Shown here piece by piece: positions 19,436-26,952 of a stretch of 34,008 nucleotides of DNA. The stretch's first letter is position 1; the number at the start of each line of letters is the position of its first letter. Source of the stretch: Methylococcaceae bacterium (GTDB lineage Bacteria > Pseudomonadota > Gammaproteobacteria > Methylococcales > Methylococcaceae); the NCBI GenBank assembly GCA_902812445.1, contig CADDZF010000015.1, forward strand, positions 1 to 34,008, given 5' to 3'. The position numbers and the translations under genes were made by a program. The notes under the pieces are model-generated. The model was not told the origin of the DNA. It made no database searches and saw only the letters and a list, made by a program, of their open reading frames with translations.

Positions 19436-20238
19436 TCATCGATGCGCATCTTCACTGCACGGGCCGCGAGCACACGGACGAAGTGCTCACAGCGCTAGAC
19501 GACGCGGAGGTCGACGCGGCGGTGCTGCTGGCGCCGTTTCTGAGTCCGCCGTTCCAGCTCAACGATCCTCATTCGCTACGCGTCGCTAACCAGCATCTGG
19601 CGAACCTGGTGGGCGGCCACGAGGACCGCTTGATCGGCTTCGCGGTGGTAAACCCGCTGCACGAGGAAGCGATCGATGACTTGCGCCACGCCATTGTTGA
19701 TCTCGGCCTGCGCGGTCTCAAGCTGGTGCCGACCGGCTGGTATCCTTACGATGAGCGCGCGCATGGCATCTACGAGAGCGCTGCGCTGCTCGGCATTCCG
19801 ATCTTGTTCCACAGCGGCATCTTTATCGACGGCCGCTCCGGACGCTTTTGCCGACCTGCATTTTTCGAAGCCGTTCGCGAACATCCCGATCTGCGCGTCA
19901 CCTTGGCCCATCTGGGCTGGCCCTGGTGCGATGAAGCCAACGCCGTGGGAGTAATCGATCTCATCAACGGCGTGGCGCCCGATGAGAGCCAATTCCGCTT
20001 CGATATCTCTTTCGGGGCGCCGCCGGTTTATCGCAAATCCGCCTTGAACAAAGCGCTTGCCGTGTTGACCCCGGAGCTATTGCAATTCGGCAGCGACCGG
20101 TTTCTGCCCTGCAGCGGTGAGCATATCGCGGAAAAAATTCACGAGGTCGACGCCTTGTTCGACGATCTTGAACTGGCCCCCGATGCCCGTAAACGCATCA
20201 TGTACGGTACGGCGGCGGCCTGGTTGGGAATTTCATGA
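19432..20238 (+). CDS. Amidohydrolase-2 family metal-dependent hydrolase
   Basis: The product is 268 residues. The GTG start at 19432 overlaps the fusion stop (GTGA), so translation is coupled. The start IIDAHLH supplies the HxH metal pair (H6, H8), ILFHSG gives H127, LAHLGWPW gives H160, and GSDRFLP gives D222: together the full ligand set of a (beta/alpha)8 amidohydrolase. LGLRGLKLVP is also typical of this group. Members act on decarboxylation or hydrolysis of small carboxylated or lactone substrates. As part of an operon with glycosyltransferases and a mutase-like flavoprotein, a sugar-derived substrate is possible but not shown. Only the family assignment is firm. Confidence 0.9.
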   Translation: MIIDAHLHCTGREHTDEVLTALDDAEVDAAVLLAPFLSPPFQLNDPHSLRVANQHLANLVGGHEDRLIGFAVVNPLHEEAIDDLRHAIVDLGLRGLKLVPTGWYPYDERAHGIYESAALLGIPILFHSGIFIDGRSGRFCRPAFFEAVREHPDLRVTLAHLGWPWCDEANAVGVIDLINGVAPDESQFRFDISFGAPPVYRKSALNKALAVLTPELLQFGSDRFLPCSGEHIAEKIHEVDALFDDLELAPDARKRIMYGTAAAWLGIS

Positions 20239-20256
20239 CTGACTGAGAGGAACCGC

Positions 20257-21489
20257 ATGGACAAACTGTCATCAAGTGATAAGCCTTTAACCGTATTGGA
20301 AGTCATCGGCAATGCGATAGTCGGTGGCATGGAGACATATGTGGCGCGGTTCATCGCGCGTTTGCCGGAGGACCGCTTCAAGGTGATTTGCCTGTGCCCG
20401 TTCGAGAGCCCGTTCACCGCGCAGTTGCGCAAACAGGGCTGCGAAGTCTTCATCGCCCAGATGAACGACGATCCGTCGTGGTACTCGATCCAGGCCACTA
20501 CGATGCTGGTGCGTACCCAAGGCGTCGATGTGATTCATGCGCACATGGCCAATGCGCATCTGCTGTCCGGCCTCGTCGGCAAACTGACCGGAACGCCGGT
20601 GCTGAGCACGATACACAGCCGCACCCTTTCGCTGCCGGATCTGGAAGTGCACCGGCTAACCGACACCTATCTGAGCGTGGTTTCGCAACTCGCATATCTG
20701 CAAGCTCTCAGCGTCGGGGTCAAAAGCGATCGGCTTCATTTTATTCGCAATGGCGTCGACAGCGCGAGCTTCACCGTCCGCGAAAGGTCGAGCAGCCTGC
20801 ATGCAACGTTCGGGATTCCCGCCACCACGCCCCTAATCGGCTTCATCGGCCGGCTGTCGCCGGAGAAGGGACCCGAGGTCTTTCTGCGCATGGCCTGGCT
20901 GGTGGCGCAGAGCGTGCCGGACGTCCACTTCGTATTCGTCGGCGAAGGCCCGATGCTCGATCGCCTGCGCAGCGGAGCCGACATCATGGGGCTTAAAGAC
21001 CGCTTGCACTTCGCCGGCACCCGCCATGATATGCCACAAGTCTATCCGTGCCTGGACCTCGCCGTAGTCAGTTCGTATTCGGAAGGCATGCCCCTGGCTC
21101 TCATGGAAGCCATGGCCTGTGGTCTTCCCGTCGTCGCCACACACACGGGCGGTGTAGCGGATGTCATCGAGGTCGGCACCACGGGCTTAATGCGGGCGCC
21201 GGGTGATCATGAAGGACTTGCGCAGGCGGTGATCAAGCTGATGACCCAGCCGGAATTGCGCAAGGCGATGGGACAGGCGGGGCGACAGCGCATCGAGAAT
21301 CAATTTTCCCTGGACAGCAGCGTTACCGACATGGCCAATTTATTGATGCTTCTAGGGCAATCCGGTAACCGCAAAGCGACCGTGGGCTATCGTATGGCAT
21401 CCGTATCGGCCGTCGATACGCCGCCGCCAGCGCTGAAAAGCGCTAGCGCTTCTTCTGCCAGCAGCAAGGCGACAGGACGAGAGACCTGA
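20257..21489 (+). CDS. Family 4 glycosyltransferase, last gene of the fusion operon
   Basis: The product is 410 residues. AIVGGMETYVARFIARLPE is the N-terminal GT-B opening with a GGxE motif. The donor domain has FIGRLSPEKGPEVFLRMA and SEGMPLALMEAMACGLPVVAT, with the EX7E pair of retaining GT4 enzymes. The final 30 or so residues are Ser/Ala/Lys-rich and probably disordered; their DNA holds three tandem AGCGCT palindromes (21429-21450). GAGAGGAA lies upstream of the ATG, and the gap to the amidohydrolase is 18 bases, so the same operon is likely. Its donor and acceptor are not known. It ends convergently with the BrkB/YihY gene. Confidence 0.92.
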   Translation: MDKLSSSDKPLTVLEVIGNAIVGGMETYVARFIARLPEDRFKVICLCPFESPFTAQLRKQGCEVFIAQMNDDPSWYSIQATTMLVRTQGVDVIHAHMANAHLLSGLVGKLTGTPVLSTIHSRTLSLPDLEVHRLTDTYLSVVSQLAYLQALSVGVKSDRLHFIRNGVDSASFTVRERSSSLHATFGIPATTPLIGFIGRLSPEKGPEVFLRMAWLVAQSVPDVHFVFVGEGPMLDRLRSGADIMGLKDRLHFAGTRHDMPQVYPCLDLAVVSSYSEGMPLALMEAMACGLPVVATHTGGVADVIEVGTTGLMRAPGDHEGLAQAVIKLMTQPELRKAMGQAGRQRIENQFSLDSSVTDMANLLMLLGQSGNRKATVGYRMASVSAVDTPPPALKSASASSASSKATGRET

Positions 21490-21549
21490 AAATGAACCCG
21501 TCGTCATGCATCCTTGCCCGCGGCGGCCGAGGATCAGGGCGGCGAGCCG

Positions 21550-22449
21550 TTATGCAGGTCTATCGCCAGTTGCTGTCTTGCTCACCGTTTCTGAATAAGC
21601 CACGGGACGGCGGATAGAACTTTGGCGCTCGGTATAGAGTCGGGTAAATTCGGCGCCGAACAGGAGGATCTGCGCCGAATAATAGATCCACATAAGAATG
21701 ACCGCCAGCGAGCCGGCAGCGCCGTAAGCGGAGGCAATACCGCTACTGCCGAGATAAAGGCCGATGGCGAACTTGCCAATATTGAACAATGCCGCCGTGA
21801 TGGCGGCGCCGAGCCAGACGTCCTTCCACTCGATCTCGACATCCGGCAGGACCTTGAACAGCAATGCAAAGAGTACGGTAATCACCGCAAAGGAAACCCC
21901 GAAGTTCAGCATGCTGATCAATTCCGTTCCACCGATTACCGCTTCCAAATAGCCACTAAACGCCGCCAAGGCGGCGCTGACCACGAGAGAGACCAGCAGC
22001 AAAAAGCCAATGGCGACGACCAGGAAGAACGAGCGCAGCCGGCTTTTCAACAGCGAAACCAGCGGAAAATCGCGCCGCCTCTTGACGTGCCAGATGACGT
22101 TCAAGGTGTTTTGTAATTCAGCGAACAGCGCCGAAGCGCCCACGACCAGTGCCGTGATACCCGCGATGGTGGCAAAACTTGCCGATGGCGATAGCCATGC
22201 GCTTTCAATCATGGCTTGCACCGTAGCGGCGCCTTCGCGACCGACCAAGCCGCCGATCTGCTCGACGATCTGCCCTTGCGCAGCAGCGCGCCCGAAAACC
22301 AGCCCAGCGACCGCAATGACCACGATCAACGCGGGAGCCAAGGAAAAAACGGTATAAAACGCTAGCGATGCCCCCAGCCGGGGTCCATTATCCTGGAACC
22401 AAGCCACCCCGCTGTCCACCAGCAGCCGGCCAAAGGTCTTGAAGGGCAT
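21550..22449 (-). CDS. YihY/BrkB family inner membrane protein
   Basis: The product is 299 residues with six hydrophobic helices. ASLAFYTVFSLAPALIVVIAVAG is the YihY/BrkB family signature near the start, and FGAEFTRLYTER closes the membrane domain in the expected place. Family members were once called RNase BN, which is wrong; their real role is unclear, with transport or envelope-integrity roles suggested. The C-terminus is short and polar. It is transcribed on the minus strand, downstream of a small membrane protein gene, with a hairpin between them. Confidence 0.93.
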   Translation of the reverse strand: MPFKTFGRLLVDSGVAWFQDNGPRLGASLAFYTVFSLAPALIVVIAVAGLVFGRAAAQGQIVEQIGGLVGREGAATVQAMIESAWLSPSASFATIAGITALVVGASALFAELQNTLNVIWHVKRRRDFPLVSLLKSRLRSFFLVVAIGFLLLVSLVVSAALAAFSGYLEAVIGGTELISMLNFGVSFAVITVLFALLFKVLPDVEIEWKDVWLGAAITAALFNIGKFAIGLYLGSSGIASAYGAAGSLAVILMWIYYSAQILLFGAEFTRLYTERQSSIRRPVAYSETVSKTATGDRPA

Positions 22450-22539
22450 TACGCGTCTTGATTCTGGGGCGACGGTTCCGCGCAGATATCCCTGAGGCGT
22501 TCGCCGACCGCATGAGAGAGCGCTAGATGGGCTTTCGAC

Positions 22540-22564
22540 AGCCGGCGCAAGCTTCGCGCCGGCT
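22540..22564 (-). terminator. Possible hairpin after the small membrane protein gene
   Basis: AGCCGGCGC (22540-22548) and GCGCCGGCT (22556-22564) pair over 9 bp with a 7-base loop, and the hairpin overlaps the stop codon of the gene at 22563. No T-run follows in the minus direction, so termination would be weak or protein-assisted. Confidence 0.4.
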
Positions 22565-22769
22565 AGACAATCAGCGCGCCCGACAGCGGCAGAAAAGCCG
22601 TTTCATCGCCATGAATCTGGGTGCCAAAGCCGCTCTTGAGACTGTCTGTTTGCTCGCTCACTGGCAGAGCGGTAGGCGCAAACACCTCCGCCTCCTGAAC
22701 GTCCAGTACATTAAAGAGAAAGGCCAGAAAGGCCGGCACCCCGATTAACCAGATGACCAGTAATCTCAT
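22563..22769 (-). CDS. Small membrane-anchored protein, 68 residues
   Basis: The ATG at 22769 has AAGGAG 6 bases ahead, a strong site; a longer frame starting 78 bases upstream has none. The product begins MRLLVIWLIGVPAFLAFLFNVLD, one hydrophobic helix that could be a membrane anchor or an uncleaved signal. The remaining 45 residues are polar and mildly acidic, ending in FLPLSGALIV. I do not recognise the family. It may be co-transcribed with the YihY/BrkB gene, though the hairpin between them may separate them. Confidence 0.6.
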   Translation of the reverse strand: MRLLVIWLIGVPAFLAFLFNVLDVQEAEVFAPTALPVSEQTDSLKSGFGTQIHGDETAFLPLSGALIV

Positions 22770-23375
22770 AAGGACTCCTTTGGTTAAAATGTACTCACCC
22801 TCAGTTTGGCGCTTAAAGTCGGCGCCTCGAGCTGTGATATGATCCAAAGCATTATTTATACCATAATCGAACAGAAAATAGTTGCTTATTTCACAACTCC
22901 TTGCATTCAGGCGCCTTTAGACTCTTGAACAAGCTTCTCGTGAGCTCGGTAATAATTACAAAACTTTTTTACAAAATCCCCCTCTTGCTCCAAGACCATG
23001 CGCTTTATCGATAACCCGATGACGGCATTCTGGTGGCGTTATTGCGCAGCCAAATTTCGCTATGTTAGATGCGGGATACCCGATGATATCCAGGTCCGCC
23101 GTTAGCCAATGGCTCATGGCCGATCGAGCTCACTTCTTGCGCCGCCCTGCAGGCCCGTATGAATAAACGCCTCACCGCTGTAAGGCGTTATTTGCCGGCT
23201 TGCCGCCGCGCTTTGGCATATCGGTTGCTAAGGCGTATTCGCGAGCGATTCTTCGGTCGTTTTGTGCAGCAGAAAATGAAGTAGGCATACCAGCATCAGG
23301 ATGAGCACTCGAGGGACTCCGTGCAGCTTGCTGCGATGCCTCATAAGGTAACCATTCATGATAGGAGAAACGGCT
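22770..23375. other. Intergenic region, AT-rich in part, no clear gene
   Basis: This gap of about 600 bases is noticeably AT-rich between about 22845 and 22990. A small hairpin is formed by AACGCCT (23166-23172) and AGGCGTT (23183-23189) with a 10-base loop. An ORF on the minus strand (28-40 hydrophobic residues near 23228-23360) lacks a ribosome-binding site. No RNA gene is recognised. Confidence 0.5.
22855..22863 (-). promoter_or_regulatory. Possible extended -10 element for the small membrane protein gene
   Basis: Read on the minus strand, the sequence is TGGTATAAA, an extended -10 form (TGnTATAAT-like) about 85 bases before the ATG at 22769. The -35 match (TTTTCT region) is weak. Placement rests on the AT-rich context only. 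Confidence 0.25.
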
Positions 23376-23936
23376 ATGACGAAATTTTCCACCGACTTGC
23401 TGATGATCGCATTGGGCATGGCGCTCAGTGCCACGGCCCTCGGCGCGCCGACAGATGACTTGCTGGGCAATAAAGCGGCGTACAACGCTGCCGTCGACAA
23501 GGCTGAAGCGGACTATACAGCGGCCAAAAAAACCTGTGAGGGCTTGAAGGGCAATGCCGAGGACATCTGCGTAGAAAAAGCCAAAGCCGAGTTGACAAAA
23601 GCCAAGGCCGACGCAGAAGCCGCTTACCGGGGTAATCGCGAAGCAACCCGCGAAGCGAAGGAAGAGAAGGCAGAGGCGGACTATGAAGTAGCCAAGGAAC
23701 GCTGCGAAAGCTTGAAGGGCAACGCCAAAGATGTTTGTCTGGAGGAAGCCAACGCTGCCAAAGAAAAGGCAGAAGCCGACGCGGAAGCCAGAAAGAAAAG
23801 CGGTGACGCCAGCGCCGAAGCCTTAGAAGAAAAGAGGAAAGCCGACTACGAAGTCGCCAAGGAAAAATGTGATGCGCTCAGTGGCGATGCCAGGGACGCC
23901 TGTATGGACGCCGCAAAACTGAAATATCAACAATAA
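23376..23936 (+). CDS. Secreted repeat protein with three paired-cysteine motifs
   Basis: The ATG at 23376 has AGGAG 8 bases ahead. The product is 186 residues. A Sec signal peptide (TDLLMIALGMALSATALGA) should be cleaved after A24. The mature part has three copies of a roughly 40-residue unit. Each has A(D/E)Y..AK, then CX10C with the core C(E/D)xLxGxAxDxC, then an Ala/Lys/Glu-rich helical stretch. The third copy is shortened at the end. The conserved cysteine pairs may form a disulphide in each unit in the periplasm. Similar short secreted proteins are common in betaproteobacteria and some have been labelled TolA-like, but I know of no established function. Composition suggests coiled coil. 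Confidence 0.85.
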   Translation: MTKFSTDLLMIALGMALSATALGAPTDDLLGNKAAYNAAVDKAEADYTAAKKTCEGLKGNAEDICVEKAKAELTKAKADAEAAYRGNREATREAKEEKAEADYEVAKERCESLKGNAKDVCLEEANAAKEKAEADAEARKKSGDASAEALEEKRKADYEVAKEKCDALSGDARDACMDAAKLKYQQ

Positions 23937-23949
23937 ATCAAGCCGTTGG

Positions 23950-23988
23950 CATAGTCGGGCGCCCACCCATGCACCCGACTATGGGTGG
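23950..23988. repeat. Two overlapping, mutually exclusive hairpins
   Basis: CATAGTCGGG (23950-23959) pairs with CCCGACTATG (23974-23983), a perfect 10-bp stem. CCACCCAT (23963-23970) pairs with ATGGGTGG (23981-23988), a perfect 8-bp stem. Bases 23981-23983 belong to both, so only one can form at a time. It lies 14 bases after the repeat protein stop. It lacks a T-run, so terminator function is uncertain. Confidence 0.6.
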
Positions 23989-24204
23989 TGCGAGGCTGAT
24001 CTAACATGGCCCCGGTTCGCCCTACACGCGGTACAGGGCTGTAGATTTTACCTTTGCTACCGGCGGGCGGGCAGGCAAGCAATCCCGACATACTGCCGCG
24101 GCGATACGAACGTCGATTCCTTAAACCTCGAAGAGGCGCCATCGTCAGCGCGATGACTAGCGCGCCGGCGGTCGGCGCACCGAAGCGCCTAACCAAACCA
24201 CGAA

Positions 24205-24480
24205 CGGTTATCTAACGAAATCGGCGAGCGCATCTTCGGCTACGCCCCAGCGGAGGTGATCGGGCACAACTGAGCATGTTGATGACAGAACCCGATCGCA
24301 GCGGGCACGACGCTTATCCGCGCAATTTTTTAACGACCGGAGCGCCTGGGATCATTAGCACTGGGCGCAAGGCTGGAGCTGGCTACAGGTCTTGCATTTC
24401 GATGAGCGGGAATGGGTGAAGCCGGCGTGGCGCCACACGCTCGAAGCGCGAGGTCGTTTAAGGTCGGTCGAATTCGGGTG
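24205..24480 (+). pseudogene. Decayed sensor gene fragment with two PAS domain relics
   Basis: Reading across frames gives two recognisable PAS pieces. The first is NEIGERIFGYAPAEVIGHN, then after one apparent single-base loss LSMLMTEPDRSGHDAYPRNF and LTTGAPGIIS, matching the PAS of FixL-type sensors (GYxxxEVIGxN...SMLMPEPDRSxHD). The second, in another frame near 24364-24470, is GWSWLQVLHFDEREWVKPAW followed by RHTLEARG and SVEFG, matching the C-terminal part of a second PAS (LHPDDRExVxxAW). The two pieces are joined without the usual linker, so a deletion is likely. No kinase or output domain remains. The region has no functional ORF. Confidence 0.7.
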
Positions 24481-24870
24481 CGCGCCCGGGTTTTCTTGCC
24501 GTCTAATCGGTGTTTCGGCGAGTCGTTTTACCACTTCCGCCGTTGCCCACCAGCAGGGCGATTCCGGTCTTTGCGAGGCTGCCTTACCGCCAAAAAACCC
24601 GTTTCGCGCGCGCTAGGCTAACATCAAGGATGATACCTAGACCGCGGGCACGCGGTAACGATTCTCGCTCGAGCTGGACGCTTGACGGGTACGCACCGCG
24701 AAGGCATCGCTGATCTGGGAAACGCTTGAGGAGTTCCATCCACGGCCATGCCGGCACGGCGGTGAGCCGAGAGCGCAGAGAATGCCAAGAAAGCCCACCC
24801 ACAATAGATTTTGCCCAAAGTCATATCCGGCAACCTTTGGGTTGAATCAGCAAATTAAGGAGAAACGGCC
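24481..24870. other. Intergenic region, probably more degraded coding DNA
   Basis: This stretch of 390 bases follows the PAS relic. Short open frames in all directions have no ribosome-binding site and no motif. It probably is further decay of the old sensor gene plus the promoter for the beta-helix gene. Confidence 0.45.
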
Positions 24871-26766
24871 ATGGCCATCCATTCGCATCCGTCCACACCA
24901 CGCTTCCTCCATCGTTCACTCGCCTTGGCAGGCATGGCAATCGCTGCCACCGCTGTGGAGGCGGCCGTTATCCACGTGGATGGGGTTGACTGCACCCTGA
25001 CTAACGCCATAACGGCGGCCAATACCGATACGGCAGTGAGGGGCTGTGCCGCTGGTAGCGGCGCGGATACAATCCTGCTGCACTCCGACGTTGTCCTGAC
25101 GGCCGTGGATAACGACAGCGACGGGCCAAACGGGCTGCCCTCGGTCACTACCATGATCACGATCATGGGCCGAAACCACGCCATCGAGCGTTCTGGCGTA
25201 GCCGACAGCCCGGCTTTTCGGCTGCTGCACATAGGAGCCGCGGGCGACTTGACGCTGGATGCCTTAAGACTCCAGAACGGACTCGCAACGTCGGGATTCA
25301 AGGGCGGCGCACTGTTCAACCTGGGCGCACTGAAACTCACCCGCAGCATCGTCTCGGGCAACCGTGCGACCTTGGGGAGCAGCTTCGAGTCAGCGGGCGG
25401 CGGCCTTTACAACGGCGGAGTGCTCACGCTCAGCCACAGCACGGTCTCGGACAACCTAGCTGAAGGCGGTACTTTCAGTCCCGAGGGCCTTTCACAGGGT
25501 GCCGGCGCCGGCGGCGGTCTTTACAACGAGGGCACCGCCACGCTGGTCCATAGCAGCGTCTCCGGGAATGAAGCTCACGGCTTCAATGGTATCAACGAGG
25601 GAGGCGGCATCTATAACCAAGGCGCTGTCACGCTTACCCACAGCACTGTGTCGCGGAACTCCGCCAGCGGCTCTGATGGCGGGAGCGGTCTGGGCGGTGG
25701 CATCTATGGCGGTACCGTGACGCTTACTCATAGCACGATTTCGGAGAACGGAGCTGGCGCTAACTTAAGAGGTGGTGCGGAAGGGGGCGGCATCTTGGCC
25801 GAGACGGTCACACTCGACCAAAGTACCGTTTCGGGCAACAAGGTCCTGGGTTCTGTTAGCGGCGGTCGCGGTGGCGGCATCTCCGCCGGTACCGTGACGC
25901 TCATTGACAGCACTATATCGGGCAACAGCGCCGGCGGCGGCGGCGGCATTTCGGCCGGCACTGTGGTTCTCACCAACAGCACTGTTTCGAACAATAACGC
26001 CAACATGTTAGGGGGCGGCGGCATTTCGGCCGGCACCCTAGTGCTGACCCACGGCACCGTCTCGGCCAATAGCGCTCTTCCCCGCAGCGAAGGATTTCCA
26101 GGTGGCGGCGGCCTCTTGTTCGGCACCGGCACGCTCACCAACAGCCTTGTTGCCGACAACACCGGCGGCGATTGCGTCTTCGACTGGTTTAGCGCGGACG
26201 GCACGGTTACGACCGCCGGTCTCAACCTGATCGAGGACGGCAGTTGCGGATCAGGCTTCCCGGCGAATACGGACCCCAATCTCGGGCCCCTGATGGCCAA
26301 CGGCGGCCCTACACAGACGCAGGCCTTGCTCACCGGAAGCCCGGCGATCGATCAGATCGCTTTCCTCCCGGGTATCGGCTGCGAGGCCGCCCCCGTCACT
26401 ACCGATCAGCGCGGGGTGAGTCGTCCCCAACCCCCGGGCGGCAGATGCGACATCGGCGCCTTCGAACAGGCGCAGGCCCCCGCGATACGCATCGGGCAGA
26501 TCATCGAGTTCATCGATCTATGGATACAGCGCGGCATGATCGGCCTTGATGAATCGACGAGGCAGCGCCTAGGCGCTCTGCGTAGCCAGCTGGTGGTGGC
26601 CGCCGATGCGATCGCCGAACACGAGCTAGCGACGGCTTGCGGGCAGCTCACGGCAACGCTCGAGCACATCCCTGATCACGGAAGGCTACAGCCTGGCGCC
26701 AGCGCCCAGCTAATGCAACTGATGCAAAATGTGCGCGAGGGTCTGCCGTGTAGCAATGCGGGCTAA
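24871..26766 (+). CDS. Secreted right-handed beta-helix protein with choice-of-anchor Q-like region
   Basis: The product is 631 residues, ATG at 24871 with AAGGAG 8 bases ahead. A signal-like segment (LALAGMAIAATAVEAA) sits near residues 18-33, followed by VDGVDCTLTNAITAANTDT, a CSLREA-like domain. About ten rungs of the form (V/L)TLTHST(V/I)SxNxA follow, rich in Gly and Ser, which form a right-handed parallel beta-helix. DPNLGPLMANGGPTQTQALL, GSPAID and RGVSRPQPPGGRCDIGAFE are the choice-of-anchor Q signature. The last 90 or so residues are polar and helical (IIEFIDLWIQRGMI...). It is probably surface-exposed or released. Function is not known; related proteins are adhesins or polysaccharide-binding. 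It ends convergently with the multicopper oxidase gene. Confidence 0.85.
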   Translation: MAIHSHPSTPRFLHRSLALAGMAIAATAVEAAVIHVDGVDCTLTNAITAANTDTAVRGCAAGSGADTILLHSDVVLTAVDNDSDGPNGLPSVTTMITIMGRNHAIERSGVADSPAFRLLHIGAAGDLTLDALRLQNGLATSGFKGGALFNLGALKLTRSIVSGNRATLGSSFESAGGGLYNGGVLTLSHSTVSDNLAEGGTFSPEGLSQGAGAGGGLYNEGTATLVHSSVSGNEAHGFNGINEGGGIYNQGAVTLTHSTVSRNSASGSDGGSGLGGGIYGGTVTLTHSTISENGAGANLRGGAEGGGILAETVTLDQSTVSGNKVLGSVSGGRGGGISAGTVTLIDSTISGNSAGGGGGISAGTVVLTNSTVSNNNANMLGGGGISAGTLVLTHGTVSANSALPRSEGFPGGGGLLFGTGTLTNSLVADNTGGDCVFDWFSADGTVTTAGLNLIEDGSCGSGFPANTDPNLGPLMANGGPTQTQALLTGSPAIDQIAFLPGIGCEAAPVTTDQRGVSRPQPPGGRCDIGAFEQAQAPAIRIGQIIEFIDLWIQRGMIGLDESTRQRLGALRSQLVVAADAIAEHELATACGQLTATLEHIPDHGRLQPGASAQLMQLMQNVREGLPCSNAG

Positions 26767-26952
26767 GCGAAGCCAATCATAATGTGCCGGAAGGTAAAAG
26801 CCCTGCAGCTCCCTCGGTTCACGCACGTGACCGGCCTATCTGAAATTCAGGTTGGCACGCTGCCTTGCTTGGCACAAACGGCGTGCGTTGAAGCAGCGTC
26901 GCCGGTACCGGAAACAGGGATTTTCCGATTCCGCTTTTCAGGACCTGGTGAG

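Noticed and set aside
21429-21450. Three tandem AGCGCT palindromes with a GAAA loop near the end of the glycosyltransferase gene
   Set aside because: They lie inside the coding tail encoding Ser/Ala residues and are only 6 bp, so they need no separate function. The signal is too weak for a terminator.
23228-23360. Hydrophobic short ORF on the minus strand (around MRHRSKLHGVPRVLILMLVC)
   Set aside because: It has no ribosome-binding site and overlaps the 5' region of the repeat protein gene. The hydrophobic run could be chance in AT/C-rich DNA.
25870-26060. Repeated DNA in the beta-helix gene considered as a CRISPR or transposon-related array
   Set aside because: The repeats keep the reading frame and encode helix rungs, with no constant spacers. 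The protein structure explains them.
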